From the NCBI GenBank assembly GCA_049487715.1, contig CP150561.1, positions 186,001 through 250,000 of the forward strand: a stretch of 64,000 bases of DNA, written 5' to 3'. Positions 28,249-38,261 of the stretch are shown here, one piece after another. The notes below the pieces were generated by a model. The model had not been told where the DNA came from, ran no database searches, and saw only the letters and a list, made by a program, of their open reading frames with translations. A program made the position numbers and the translations under genes. This DNA is from Pycnococcus provasolii. Its lineage: Eukaryota; Chlorophyta; Pseudoscourfieldiophyceae; Pseudoscourfieldiales. How positions within the stretch are numbered: position 1 is the first letter of the stretch; each line of letters opens with the position of its first letter.

Positions 28249-29065
28249 TTACTCCGACTTGCCACCACCGACGACGTGCACAAACATGCTCGCAGACGAA
28301 ACGGCAAGAACGGCGGTCGTTGCACCTTCGACCGCCACTGCGGTCCACCCTCCAAGTGCAGAGAGTGGCGCTGGCACAAGGTCGCCGGCAACGGCGGCTA
28401 GACTCTGAGCAACGGCAGCGAGTGCAACGAGGACCCAAAGCACCAGGTCAGCTCCTGCTGGTCGGTGTTTTCGACAGAAGAGAAGATGGCAGGTGGCAAA
28501 GACGCTTAGGACTTGTACAAGGTTGAAGTTCGACGCGACCGCACTGCGCAAAGGCTTCCACGAAAACTCGGCTGACATGGCGTCCAGATACCTGTCAGAG
28601 TGTTGGGTGAAGCGAGCGAGTGAGTGAGTGTTAAAGTGCTTGGTCATGTTGTGACTTGCGCTATGTCAGAAGGAAACAACGGCAAACGTACAGAGGTATG
28701 CCGCGGCGCAGAAGTGCGTCTGCCGAGGCCCAGCCTAGGCCCAAGCACTGGTAGCGAAGACTTGCAGCTACCGATCTGTGCGTGAGTACTCTCAGAGCAA
28801 CGTAGACGCCAACAACGTCGACAAGGTTGATAATCGACCTCAGGCACTCCTCGGTGTAGTCTACAGTCTCCTCGCCCTCCGTGTCCGAGTTGGGCAGTAT
28901 GGTGGCGAGCAGCATGAGCTTAAGTCCAGTCGTGCCGAGATACACGACCCCGCCTTTGATCATCGTAGATTTGGCCTGCGACTCGTGTAATGTCGTTGCG
29001 TAGTAGTACACGGCATGCGGCAGGAAGCACAGGCTGCACGTTCCGACGAAGTGGAATAAGGTCAT
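28249..29065 (-). CDS. TMEM147: TMEM147 homologue (BOS translocon complex subunit), two exons
   Basis: Exon 1 is 28692-29065 and exon 2 is 28249-28591; the 100-nt intron (GTACGT donor, GACAG acceptor) is phase 2 and rebuilds GIPLYLDAMSAEFSWKPLR. The 238-residue product begins MTLFHFVGTCSLCFLPHAVY. It continues LKLMLLATILPN, INLVDVVGVYVALRVL, LGLGWASADALLRRGIPLY and several more hydrophobic helices. The same blocks occur in animal TMEM147 (224 residues). There it forms, with Nicalin and NOMO, the BOS part of the multipass translocon at the ER. The splice was chosen because it recreates the family sequence across the junction. The neighbouring transporter gene is divergent. Confidence 0.9.
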
Positions 29066-29747
29066 TGGGCTCTGGGCGTTGTGAGGTGTTGGTTCGTGCG
29101 AGAATGCCGGAAAGCGAGGCGGCGCTCGCCCGCTCCAGGTGGGGGAGAGGGGAGAGGAGAGGAGAGGGCCGGACTCCACCTGGTTCCCGGAGCATCGCCC
29201 TCAGAAGAGGAACAAAACCAATCAGAGGGGACTCCTTGTTGGATCGACGAGCACTACGGAAAGCTTGCAGGCGCTTGCAAGACATGGCACGAGTGCACGA
29301 CTGCAGGTTCGCGGCCGGTGTTGCATCACGCTGAACAAGGTGGTCAAGAATCCGGCCGCAAGCTGGCAAGAGCTTGCTTGCAAGTTCGCGAGCTTTCCAG
29401 CTTGAAACGAGAAAAGAGCGCGAGCGGGGTTTGGAGTGCGCCCGGCGCGCAAACCCCCCCGTTTTCGCCAAGATACTGCGCTGCCATCCATGGGAGCGCG
29501 TCGACCCCCAAGGCCCCCAGCTCGATGGCCGGGAACGGTCGACTCGTTGAGTGTTCTTCCCGGTCCCTTCCCTCTCCCACTCTGCGGTTGTTGTTGCCCT
29601 CCCTTCCCTTCCCCCCCTCCCTCCTCCGCAACCTCGATCTCACCTCCGTCTCGCACCTCCGAACACGCTCGGTGGCGGAAGGCGCGCGCCGCAAGCGCTG
29701 AGCAACACCACCTGCGCAGCTCACCTGCCGTGGCCACGCACGGCAAC
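29066..29747. promoter_or_regulatory. Divergent spacer between TMEM147 and nucleotide-sugar transporter
   Basis: This 682-bp spacer has a purine-rich tract near 29140-29175 and a long pyrimidine-rich stretch near 29560-29640, probably 5' UTR of the transporter. Overlapping open frames here change strand and composition and are not supported as genes. Confidence 0.4.
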
Positions 29748-30758
29748 ATGGCGTACGACAAGGACGAGAGAAGGATCGACTTGGCCGAAGAGCCGTCGGC
29801 CAAGGCGGCCAAGGGCGACGTACCGACCGTGGAGTGGGGCCGCAAGCTCGTCGTAACGCTGGCGCTGACCGTGCTGACTTCAAGCCAAGGCTTGTTGATT
29901 CAGGCGTCTAAGCAGCGTGGCGGATATGACTACGCCGTCACAACTGCGAACCTCTGCGTGGAGTTCACCAAGTGCTTAATCAGCCTCAGCGCTCTCTTTA
30001 AGGACTACAACGAACGTGGTGTGAACGACGACAACCGCCTGATGACGACGTGGAGTGAGTTATGGGTTTACCCAATACCCGCGTTCCTCTACCTCATCAA
30101 AAACCTCATGCAGTACTATATCTTCCTGTATGTTGACGCGCCGTCGTACCAAGTGCTTAAGAACCTTAACATCATCTCCACGGGTGTTCTCTACCGCATC
30201 TTCATGAAGAAGATGCTCAACGGCGTGCAGTGGTCCGCTCTTATCCTCTTAACGCTTGGCTGTACTATCTCGCAGCTCACTTCTAAGTCAGACGCTGTTT
30301 TGTCCACGCCTGTCGTCGGCGTGGTACTTGCCATTGTGATGGCACTTCTTAGCGGTGCCGCCGGCGTGTACACGGAGATGATCATGAAAAAGCGCCCGCA
30401 GCGCAGTGTGAACGTACAGAACTTTTACCTGTACACATTCGGCATTTTTTTCAACTCGATCGCGTGCATTGTGCAGGACTACGATCAGGTGCTCAACAAT
30501 GGCTTCTTCGGTGGATACAATTTCCTCGTGTGCATCATGATTTTAAATCACGCGTTGAGTGGACTGGCGGTCAGCCTGGTGATGAAGTACGCTGACAACT
30601 TGGTCAAGGTGTACTCGACTAGCGTCGCCATGCTCCTCACCACCATCGTCAGTATCCCGCTATTCGGGTTCCAGATGACGCTGCCCTTCATCCTTGGCTC
30701 GCTCGTCGTCTCCGTGTCGGTGTACCTTCACTACCAATCCAAACTGGTGAACAAGTGA
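29748..30758 (+). CDS. Nucleotide-sugar transporter, CMP-sialic acid/UDP-galactose type (SLC35A family)
   Basis: The gene encodes 336 residues from the ATG at 29748; the open frame upstream is UTR-like. About ten hydrophobic helices follow a charged N-terminal tail. Signature blocks of the SLC35A/CST-like family are YVDAPSYQVLKNLNIISTGV, LYRIFMKKMLNGVQWSALIL, GAAGVYTEMIMKK, NVQNFYLYTFGIFFN, then DNLVKVYSTSVAMLLTTIVS. Such proteins exchange a nucleotide sugar for the nucleoside monophosphate across the Golgi membrane. The plant CST-like proteins share the YQVLKNLNI motif. Substrate cannot be read from sequence. It may feed the GH31/glycosyltransferase functions nearby, but no physical linkage implies this. 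Confidence 0.93.
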   Translation: MAYDKDERRIDLAEEPSAKAAKGDVPTVEWGRKLVVTLALTVLTSSQGLLIQASKQRGGYDYAVTTANLCVEFTKCLISLSALFKDYNERGVNDDNRLMTTWSELWVYPIPAFLYLIKNLMQYYIFLYVDAPSYQVLKNLNIISTGVLYRIFMKKMLNGVQWSALILLTLGCTISQLTSKSDAVLSTPVVGVVLAIVMALLSGAAGVYTEMIMKKRPQRSVNVQNFYLYTFGIFFNSIACIVQDYDQVLNNGFFGGYNFLVCIMILNHALSGLAVSLVMKYADNLVKVYSTSVAMLLTTIVSIPLFGFQMTLPFILGSLVVSVSVYLHYQSKLVNK

Positions 30759-30881
30759 CGCGGTCGAACTCGAACCCTAAGATCACGCATTCAGTAACGT
30801 AATAGAGTTTGCTTTGTCCAGCGCTCGTCCACTCACACCATTCGCATTCGGAAATCGTCACATGATGAATTCGTAGTTGCG

Positions 30882-30886
30882 TTACA
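30882..30886 (-). terminator. TGTAA poly(A) signal overlapping the CCDC180 stop codon
   Basis: GTG TAA at the end of the reading frame places the stop codon within TGTAA. Confidence 0.5.
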
Positions 30887-33800
30887 CTGCCACACCACTT
30901 CGTACTGTTTTAAGCACCGACCGCCAATTCTGTAGCCATGTCGCCTCGCTGACTCTCTCGAATAATATGGTGTCTGAAACTTGTGAAAGACAACTTCTCG
31001 TGCACTCCTCCAGCGCGTTTATGGCAAAGTCGCGAGCGCACATTGCAGATATCTGTCCAGGCGCCGCAAGCGCCGTCACCTTCTCCGCAATATGTGACTC
31101 CTTTTCCATGACCGACGTCGCGGGATCAGTTTCCGTTGGCTCGGGCTCCTCCTCCTTAGCGGCGTCATTAGCTTCAGCATCACCATCGACGGCGCTGTCC
31201 GCCGCATCACTTCGATTTGCATCCACGCGACGCTGCGCTTCCTTCGTGAGTGCGCTGATGGTTGCGTCACCCTTAAATCCAAGGCGGAATGGACGCAGGC
31301 GAGTCGCGTCAGCTCCTGCCCAGACGCGCTGCGGGAACGCGCGTCCCTCAACGGGTGTGTCAGGTTCCGAACCTTCTGCGCTGGGAGGAGATGCACGCAG
31401 CTTCTGCACAATCTCGAGACTCTCGAGCTGCTTGCGACGCTGAATAAGTTCGGGGCGAAGGAAGCTCAAGCCCGGTGGATTTTCGCTATCACCCTCGCCA
31501 AACTTGGACGACCAATCATCCGGCGGTACCCAGTCTGAAACTGCCATGTCAACAGTGAGAAGATCCTGCGAGTATACGGATCCGTCGCACAACTCCAACA
31601 TCACGGCGACGAGGCGCCTAACGCGAGACGCGGCGTCGAGCGACGTGTCGTGCAAAATATCCACGACCGCCGTTGCGTGCTCGCTGGTCTGAGAAGTAAT
31701 CCTCTCCATGATTTCATTCGCTTGCACGTCCAACGCGTCGAGCTCGCCAACTCGGTTGGGATTTCCCATGCCAGGGCGAAGCTTTGTCTGCAGCACTCCG
31801 CGCTCGCCTTCCAGCTGCGCACGTTTCGCTTCAGACTCGCTACCCATGCGCACGAACGCCGAAAGCAAGCGCCTCCGATCACGACGAGCTATCGCGTCGA
31901 CGGCAAGCGCGGGAACTAGCGTGAGCACATCTGCGAGTCTCGCCACCTGTAGGCGCAGATGCGCGATCGCGTACGCGCGATGCTTGCGGCAGCTCTCATG
32001 GATCCCGCTTAACGCCGAGCGCGAAGACTCCTGTAATTCTTCGACAGTGGGTGGGATTCGGTTTGGCCGCGTGATGTCGCGCTCTCCGAGATTTGCGTAG
32101 TACGTCTCAAGCACGCCGCCTAATCCTGCGCTCGCCTCGTCCACAAGTTTGTTTGCACTTTCCTCTAGCGTGGCAGGTGCACCCTCTGCTCCATCAGCCG
32201 CCGCCGCTTCTGCCGCCGCAGCCACTGCCTCCTCCTTCGCGGCGGCAGCTCCCGCATCCGCGGCTGTGGGATCCTCGAAGGCAAGCACAGCCGCTCGTTG
32301 CGCGTCATTCAGCTTCGGCGGCGCCGTCACAGCGCCCGTCTCGAATGCCTGCAGGTACGCGCAGCGAGGATGCAACAGGACTGCACAACTGTGCAGCTTA
32401 TGTAGCACATCCGCAACCGCGTCGCCCTCCTCCTTGTCGGTCGCCGCCATGCCAAGTCTTGTGAGCGCAGCCTCGGCGGCAGCCACGGCTTGATCGATGT
32501 TAGCCTCAGCCTCGGCTGATTTAGACTCACTGCTCGACCATCGCGTGGTCGCGTGTCCCACGCTCGCGTCAAGAGCCTCAACCAGCTCAAGGTCAGTGCG
32601 ATGCAAGGGAAGCATCGCCTCGAAGCTGTCGTGGGCTGCCTGCAATGCATTGAGTGTTCGCATTTCCAACAACTTCACAGCCTCGCGTGCCTTTGTCGGC
32701 TTCGCCGCCTTGTCGAAAACTTCGATTTCTGCGGTAAATTTCTTGATCGTCGCCTCAGCAAAGCTTCCACCGCGGTCGAACCCAACGAGCTGCTCGTCGA
32801 CAAACTTTTTACCATACGCGACAACAAGCTTATAACTCTCATCGATTTGAGCGAGCAACTTCTCGCAACTCTTCGCAACCTCCGCCCGCTGGTAGCGAAG
32901 CAGCTTCGCACATTCGCGCTGCCTGATGTCCGCGGACTTCACACCTCCAGCCTGGTAAAGGTTCTCTTCAGCCTTCTTCACCTTGCCAACACCCGCCTCA
33001 AAAGCAAGACGCGCTGTGGATGCCGCGTGGTCAAATGCATTTTGCTCTGATCTCAGCAGCGCGCGAGACGCAGCCATGTGCCTCTCAAATCGATTGCGTT
33101 GTACGATGAGTTCAATGCTACGCTCCTGCCGCGTCTCTTCCTCGATCCGGCCAGCGCGAGGCTTGTGCGTACGCAGGTTGTGGTCGAGCTCGTCGGTAAG
33201 GCTCTCTTCGTTCGCAGCTGCCCACGTTGTAACACGCTGCCGAACAGAGATGGAAAAGCCCTCCATCTCCACGGACATTTCTAGCTGAGTGCAGCTCAGA
33301 AGTGATTCCACTTCATCACGCTCAATCACGAGTGTAAGGACAAGATCCTCGCCGGCGGTTGACGTGGGTGGTAGCAATGGCTCGGGCTCGGGCTCGGGCT
33401 CAGGCTCAGGCTCGGGTTCGGCATCTTTCGCATCGTCGCCATCCTCGGCTGGCGGCGCAGGTGGGGGTGGTGGAGGGGGTGGGTACTGCGGAGATTCGAA
33501 CAGCAAGGCGTAGAGACTTGGTAGCCCCTGCGCAAAGGTTGTGCCGCTTGGGAGAGCAACAGGCTCTGCGTCAGGGTCCGCCTCGATCGTTCGCACAGGT
33601 GCGATTGTCTCTTTGGCCTCTTCGCCTTGCTGTACCTCCTCCTCGGCTTGTTTCGCCGTCGCCCCATCTCCCTCCTCGGTTGACTCTGGCTCCGGTGCCG
33701 GCGCCGGCGCCGGCGGTACAGGCATTGGCACGTTTGGCACCATCGCCATTTCCTCGCAAATTTCGTTCTGGTAACGATCGAGTTCGTCGCCCATTTCCAC

Positions 33801-35453
33801 CGGATGCTGACGCGTGCGCTTGACCATGTCTCCATGAAAGTTGCGATAATTCTCCTCGATGACGTCGAGGCGCTCTAGACACGCCTGCGTTAGGCTGTCA
33901 AGCTGCTTTTCGTTCGCGCCAAGCTTGAGACGCTGTATCGCATCAGAGAGGCTCTGTTCGTTCGAATTGCAGTCGTTGTCGTATTGCTCGCGGCGACCGC
34001 GCAGCGAATCCATGCAGCCGTCGTCGATTTGAATCACGCTAGCCTTGTGAGCGTCAAATGCCGTCGCGATGACGATGAAGAATCTGCAAAGTCGCTCCGT
34101 CGCATCTCTCCAGGAGGACGCTTGATCTTTGAGATAAGCATCCGATGTATCCAGAAGTGCTAGCGCGGCGTTGCGTCGCGTGTTCATGACGGAGCGTGCC
34201 TCCTCTTCGAGCATCTGCTCAGCAGCCTCTCCCGTAACGGCGCCGTAACGCTCAACATCCGCGGCGAGCTTCTCAAACTCCGCCTCCGCCTCCGCCTGCA
34301 CGTCGTCTTCGTGCGATTTCAGTCGATCGTTCGCTGCGATGACGCGAGCGTCCCACTGAGCAAGCAGGGAATCCATTTCATCGGCAAACACCTGCGCCGC
34401 CGCCGTCGACATGGCGGGGGGCATCAACGCGCGCCCACCAGCCACGTGGCGCATGATAACGGCATGAGAATCTTTCTGCTCCTCGCATACGCCCGCGAAA
34501 AGATCAAGGCGAGCGGTAGGTTCAGCGAAAGCCGGACTGCGAATCAGCTCCTGGAATTCGCGAATACGCTGGCGCGTTCTGAGCATGCGCCAGCGCTCGA
34601 GACTTGCCTCCCAGCGCTCGCGCCGCGCTTTCTCTTTCTGCACCTCCGCCGTTTGTAAGCGCCGCAGCAGGTCGGCGTGTGTACGTCTGTTCGCGAGAAC
34701 AGCCTGGTTCAGCTGCAGCGTTTCCTGTTCGACAATCCTTGCCGTGCGCCCAACGTCCTCGTAGCCGATGTCCTCCCAGTCCGCAAGTAAGCGGGCGGTG
34801 GCAAAGCCAGCGCGGTCAACGCGCCCAGCCTCCACCTTTTCGAGCGCACCCCCGAGACTGTGTATCCACGTTTCGCGTCGTGGGCGCTGCGCCGCAACGA
34901 AGTCCCAGACGCTACGCACTCCCTCTTCCTCGAGCAGGATGATGCGCTCGTCTCTCAGGACGTCCATTTCACGCTCGACATCCGCGTCGGCGTCGGCGAG
35001 CTTTTGTCGGAACTGCGAAGCAGACCGCGACGTCCGTTCTTGGCTGTCGAGCTCGTTCGCCTCCTTGTCTCTTAGATAGCTGTCCCAGGCAGCCTCGTGC
35101 CGCTCCCGTCGGCTCTCTTGCATAGCCTGCACACCTTGAAAGTTCCTGTTGAAAGCTGACGCAGATACCGTGACTCCTTTCGCGAGCGACCCCACTTCCC
35201 TGGCGGCGTGCGCCTTGGCGGTTGCGAACGGCCCCGCGAACGTCGATCCGTCGAGTTTGTTCGTTCGTGCCGCGGCACCCCCGACGTTGTACGTGAGCTC
35301 GGGTTGCAAAGCCGCTGCGGCCGCCGCGGCTTCCGCGCCCTTGCCTGCGTGCGCGGCAGCCCGCACGTGCGCGTCTACATCGAGCCTAGCGAGTAGTCCG
35401 TTCTCCGCGCGCTTCGCCACCTCGAGCGGGTCGCTTTGCGTGGGTCCCGGCAT
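30882..35453 (-). CDS. CCDC180: CCDC180-like ciliary coiled-coil protein
   Basis: The gene encodes 1523 residues in one exon. The protein is almost wholly helical, with long coiled-coil segments and no membrane helix. The mid-N-terminal part contains the CCDC180 pattern: ERLCRFFIVIATAFDAHKAS, then a charged helix, then LERLDVIEENYRNFHGDMVK and HPVEMGDELDRYQNEICEEM. A low-complexity hinge near residues 590-700 has polyproline (YPPPPPPPPAPPAEDG) and a Glu-Pro dipeptide run. The second half carries further coiled coil and an Ala-rich stretch. CCDC180 is a conserved axonemal protein of motile cilia with poorly known role. A telomere-like island lies in its upstream spacer. The final codon and stop read GTG TAA, embedding the stop in TGTAA. 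Confidence 0.82.
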   Translation of the reverse strand: MPGPTQSDPLEVAKRAENGLLARLDVDAHVRAAAHAGKGAEAAAAAAALQPELTYNVGGAAARTNKLDGSTFAGPFATAKAHAAREVGSLAKGVTVSASAFNRNFQGVQAMQESRRERHEAAWDSYLRDKEANELDSQERTSRSASQFRQKLADADADVEREMDVLRDERIILLEEEGVRSVWDFVAAQRPRRETWIHSLGGALEKVEAGRVDRAGFATARLLADWEDIGYEDVGRTARIVEQETLQLNQAVLANRRTHADLLRRLQTAEVQKEKARRERWEASLERWRMLRTRQRIREFQELIRSPAFAEPTARLDLFAGVCEEQKDSHAVIMRHVAGGRALMPPAMSTAAAQVFADEMDSLLAQWDARVIAANDRLKSHEDDVQAEAEAEFEKLAADVERYGAVTGEAAEQMLEEEARSVMNTRRNAALALLDTSDAYLKDQASSWRDATERLCRFFIVIATAFDAHKASVIQIDDGCMDSLRGRREQYDNDCNSNEQSLSDAIQRLKLGANEKQLDSLTQACLERLDVIEENYRNFHGDMVKRTRQHPVEMGDELDRYQNEICEEMAMVPNVPMPVPPAPAPAPEPESTEEGDGATAKQAEEEVQQGEEAKETIAPVRTIEADPDAEPVALPSGTTFAQGLPSLYALLFESPQYPPPPPPPPAPPAEDGDDAKDAEPEPEPEPEPEPEPLLPPTSTAGEDLVLTLVIERDEVESLLSCTQLEMSVEMEGFSISVRQRVTTWAAANEESLTDELDHNLRTHKPRAGRIEEETRQERSIELIVQRNRFERHMAASRALLRSEQNAFDHAASTARLAFEAGVGKVKKAEENLYQAGGVKSADIRQRECAKLLRYQRAEVAKSCEKLLAQIDESYKLVVAYGKKFVDEQLVGFDRGGSFAEATIKKFTAEIEVFDKAAKPTKAREAVKLLEMRTLNALQAAHDSFEAMLPLHRTDLELVEALDASVGHATTRWSSSESKSAEAEANIDQAVAAAEAALTRLGMAATDKEEGDAVADVLHKLHSCAVLLHPRCAYLQAFETGAVTAPPKLNDAQRAAVLAFEDPTAADAGAAAAKEEAVAAAAEAAAADGAEGAPATLEESANKLVDEASAGLGGVLETYYANLGERDITRPNRIPPTVEELQESSRSALSGIHESCRKHRAYAIAHLRLQVARLADVLTLVPALAVDAIARRDRRRLLSAFVRMGSESEAKRAQLEGERGVLQTKLRPGMGNPNRVGELDALDVQANEIMERITSQTSEHATAVVDILHDTSLDAASRVRRLVAVMLELCDGSVYSQDLLTVDMAVSDWVPPDDWSSKFGEGDSENPPGLSFLRPELIQRRKQLESLEIVQKLRASPPSAEGSEPDTPVEGRAFPQRVWAGADATRLRPFRLGFKGDATISALTKEAQRRVDANRSDAADSAVDGDAEANDAAKEEEPEPTETDPATSVMEKESHIAEKVTALAAPGQISAMCARDFAINALEECTRSCLSQVSDTILFERVSEATWLQNWRSVLKTVRSGVAV

Positions 35454-35950
35454 GGCACCCCCTCGAGGAGGGAGTGGCCGTCTTTGCGACTTCGCAGGTT
35501 GTCGGGAGGGGAAGGTGGAGAGGGAGACGACGACTTTCCAGGGCGACGCCAGAAGACTTGGACTACTGGGATGAGCTCAATAATAGAATGAGAATGACCA
35601 CCCCCCTGATGCCTGAGCTGAGCTTAACTTACAATTACCGGCATGGTGAGCCTCCTCGTGAGGCCTCAGGTGCCGCTTGCGAATAGTCCTCCCGACTTTA
35701 GTCTATGTATTGGCATCCATCAGGTCAGGTGTCAGGGGGAGTTGGATATACTATAATAATAATCAGGCCGTTTACCGTCGTGGATGGTTGACGGTAAGAA
35801 CTAATAAACGGACTCTCCTGTCACCTGTGTGCTTGAACGGCTCTGGCAGTCTGGAACACGTCTCTGGGACTCGCAATAATGGTGAGCAGTGAGCACGCGA
35901 TGAATCATCCGTTAAAACGTGTTCTCAAGTCTTGACGAAAACAAAACAAC

Positions 35951-36000
35951 AACCCTAACCCAAACCCTAACCCTAACCCTAACCAAAAACCCTAGGGTTA
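35951..36000. repeat. Telomere-like island (CCCTAA, degenerate edges)
   Basis: Three consecutive perfect CCCTAA units are flanked by variants (CCCAAA, CCAAAAA) and a palindromic CCCTAGGG. The island lies about 500 bp upstream of the CCDC180 ATG. Confidence 0.9.
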
Positions 36001-36042
36001 TTCTGAAACCCCTTGGGGTGGAAGCTCTTGCATCTCCTAATT

Positions 36043-36178
36043 GCGCCTCATAACGGAGAGTTTAGGTCGGAGGACGAGGCGCCTCATAACGGAGATTTTG
36101 GTCGGAGGACGAGGCGCCTCATAACGGAGATTTTGGTCGGAGGAGGGGCGCCTCATAACGGAGATTTTGGTCGAAGAA
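36043..36178. repeat. Four tandem 34-36-bp units containing CTCATAACGG
   Basis: Unit starts are 36043, 36079, 36114 and 36148. Each unit has GCGCCTCATAACGGAG followed by TTTTGGTCGG (TTTAGGTCGG in the first copy). Copies differ by a few substitutions and small length changes. One further CTCATAACGG occurs at 42067-42076 beside another telomere-like island. Confidence 0.9.
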
Positions 36179-36219
36179 AGAATGGAACATCCCCCCTTTT
36201 TTTGAACGCCCTTGGGCAA

Positions 36220-36560
36220 TTGACAGATGGATGGGGACACCTTGGTCGGTGGCTACAGGTCGGTGGAGGGGGCGCTTCATGGGGAGTTTGAAAAATTGCG
36301 GGATTGTTCGGGGCCAGAGGTCGGGCAACCTTTTTCTCCATCGGCAACCTTTTTTTGATCGGGGCTCCAGGTCGGAGGGAAGTGGGCAAATTTTGTTGGT
36401 CGGCGCCAAGGTCGGGAGGCATTGCCGCTCATCGCGCCTTTGTTGCGAGGGTCTCCAAGTCGGACGGAGAGGGACCGGCAACATCTTTGTTGGTCGGGGC
36501 TCCAGGTCGGTGGGGGAAGGGTGGGTGGCATGGGTGGATTCGCAGTTCGGTGGGATGGGT
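36220..36560. repeat. Field of degenerate GGTCGG motifs
   Basis: At least eight irregularly spaced copies of AGGTCGG/TTGGTCGG/AAGTCGG occur, several preceded by GGGGCTCC. They look like decayed copies of the end of the neighbouring 35-bp repeat. Confidence 0.6.
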
Positions 36561-36855
36561 GGTGTAGTCGAGGAGGGGGAATGTCTCTAAAAAATGGGGG
36601 TTTCAGCTCTAGGCCCCCGGCCACCTTATTTCGGTTCCTCCCTCCTCCCTCCGCCCAGAGCCCAGACCTCTCTTTTTGTCTTGTTCTTGTTGGTTCCTTT
36701 TTCCGGTGGTTTATTTATTTTAGCCCTTTTTCCCCTCCCTCCCTTCCCCTTTTCCCTTCCCACGTGGAAAGCCGGCTTGTCGGTCGCGTTCAACAAAAGC
36801 CCTCCCGAATTCCCGAAACCCTTCCCGTATCCAACATAGTGCCAACAACAACAAC

Positions 36856-37860
36856 ATGACACAAGCCATCATGCCAGCCATGTCCTCCATGGCCCCTTGG
36901 TGTGGGCGTCTCCTCACTGGGTTGCGCACAAACACCACGGGTTTGCCTTCAAGGTGCTACTCAACGGCGGCGGTCTTCGTCGACGAAAATACCAAGGTGA
37001 TTTGCCAGGGATTCACCGGCAAGAACGGAACCTTTCACAGCGAACAGGCCATCGCCTACGGAACGAAGATGGTCGGCGGTGTGACGCCGAAGAAAGGTGG
37101 GACCACGCACCTTGGCCTGCCTGTCTTCGACTCTGTCGCGGATGCCAAGGCGGAGACGGGCGCGAACGCAACCGCCATCTACGTCCCGCCGCCGTTCGCG
37201 GCGAAGGCTATCCTAGAAGCATACGAGGCGGAAATGGAACTCATCGTGTGCATCACGGAGGGCATACCGCAGCACGACATGGTGAAGGTGAAACGCGCAA
37301 TGATGGACGGCGCGGGCAAGACGCGTCTCATTGGACCCAACTGCCCCGGCATCATCAAGCCGGGTGCGTGCAAGATCGGAATCATGCCAGGGTACATTCA
37401 CACGCCAGGTCGTATTGGCATCGTCTCGCGCAGCGGAACTCTCACGTACGAGGCGGTGTACCAGACGACGGCGACGGGTTTGGGGCAGAGCACGGTGGTT
37501 GGCATTGGCGGTGACCCGTTCAACGGCACCAACTTCGTCGACTGTCTCGAACGCTTCGTGAAGGATCCTCAGACGGAGGGGATCATCATGATTGGAGAAA
37601 TTGGCGGCAGTGCTGAGGAGGAGGCGGCTGCATTCATCGCAGAGAGCGGCACAACAAAGCCGGTCGTCAGCTTCATCGCCGGACTTACAGCACCTCCAGG
37701 ACGTCGCATGGGACACGCTGGCGCAATCGTGAGTGGAGGCAAGGGAACGGCACAGGACAAAATCAAGGCGCTCGAGGCGTGCGGCGCTACAGTCGTGCAG
37801 AGTCCTGCGGGGATGGGAAAGGCTATGCTCGAAATATTTAAGGAACGCGGCATGGCTTAA
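36856..37860 (+). CDS. Succinyl-CoA ligase alpha subunit, mitochondrial
   Basis: The gene encodes 334 residues. A presequence rich in Ser, Thr, Arg and Met (about residues 1-38, ending RCYSTAA) is followed by the CoA-binding Rossmann domain ([35 protein letters not shown]) and the ligase domain. The phosphohistidine is H287 in [18 protein letters not shown]. Other family marks are [44 protein letters not shown] and [13 protein letters not shown]. With its beta partner it makes ATP or GTP from succinyl-CoA in the TCA cycle. The beta subunit is not in the window. Length is normal. Confidence 0.97.
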   Translation: MTQAIMPAMSSMAPWCGRLLTGLRTNTTGLPSRCYSTAAVFVDENTKVICQGFTGKNGTFHSEQAIAYGTKMVGGVTPKKGGTTHLGLPVFDSVADAKAETGANATAIYVPPPFAAKAILEAYEAEMELIVCITEGIPQHDMVKVKRAMMDGAGKTRLIGPNCPGIIKPGACKIGIMPGYIHTPGRIGIVSRSGTLTYEAVYQTTATGLGQSTVVGIGGDPFNGTNFVDCLERFVKDPQTEGIIMIGEIGGSAEEEAAAFIAESGTTKPVVSFIAGLTAPPGRRMGHAGAIVSGGKGTAQDKIKALEACGATVVQSPAGMGKAMLEIFKERGMA

Positions 37861-38159
37861 ACGAAAGCGCAGAAGCTGCTGGTGTAGACAGACGACGACG
37901 TTGGGAACAGTAATTTTTCTATCTTCTTTTTGCCAAAACGAGTGTGACACGTGCTGGCCCAAACAGTCTTGAGGTAGTCCTTCTCTATTGTTGACCACCC
38001 CGGTGAGAAGAGCGTTTCGCGAACGCTTGCGACGCACGTACTCGTGTGATCACGAATGTCGTCGTTCGTCACGCGAGGCGTAGACGCGCCGTTCTGCGGT
38101 GCGGCTTGACGCGCGCTGGTCGTCCACTTTCGTTGTCTCTGCCCGTCTGCCGGACGGCA
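37857..38159 (-). CDS. Possible small gene or last exon, no in-frame ATG
   Basis: A frame open from 38159 to a stop at 37857-37859 reads plausibly as protein ([20 protein letters not shown], then [14 protein letters not shown]). It has no ATG, and the only ATG (38160, [15 protein letters not shown]) is in another frame. It could be the terminal exon of a small gene. Its stop overlaps the stop of succinyl-CoA ligase on the other strand. No family was recognised. Confidence 0.25.
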   Translation of the reverse strand, partial: CRPADGQRQRKWTTSARQAAPQNGASTPRVTNDDIRDHTSTCVASVRETLFSPGWSTIEKDYLKTVWASTCHTRFGKKKIEKLLFPTSSSVYTSSFCAFV

Positions 38160-38229
38160 TTACGGCGTACGAGACGACGCATCCGGCGGTGAACGAGTAG
38201 ACTATAATAAAGTGAATAACTGAATAAGG

Positions 38230-38234
38230 TTACA
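38230..38234 (-). terminator. TGTAA poly(A) signal of the thioesterase gene
   Basis: TGTAA on the minus strand lies 27 nt after the stop. Confidence 0.55.
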
Positions 38235-38261
38235 ACGAGCACGTGTGCCAAAGGTGTGGAG

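Larger units (their letters stand above)
35454..36855. other. 1.4-kb divergent spacer with telomere-like island and repeats
   Basis: This is the longest gene-free stretch, between the heads of CCDC180 and succinyl-CoA ligase. It contains an AT-richer part (35580-35950), a telomere-like island, a four-copy 34-36-bp repeat, a field of degenerate GGTCGG motifs (36220-36560) and a pyrimidine-rich probable 5' UTR (36600-36850). Open frames through the repeats are not credible genes. Confidence 0.6.

Noticed and set aside
36231-36590. Open frame through the GGTCGG repeat field
   Set aside because: Its Gly/Arg-rich translation only reflects the DNA repeat; no start context and no family.
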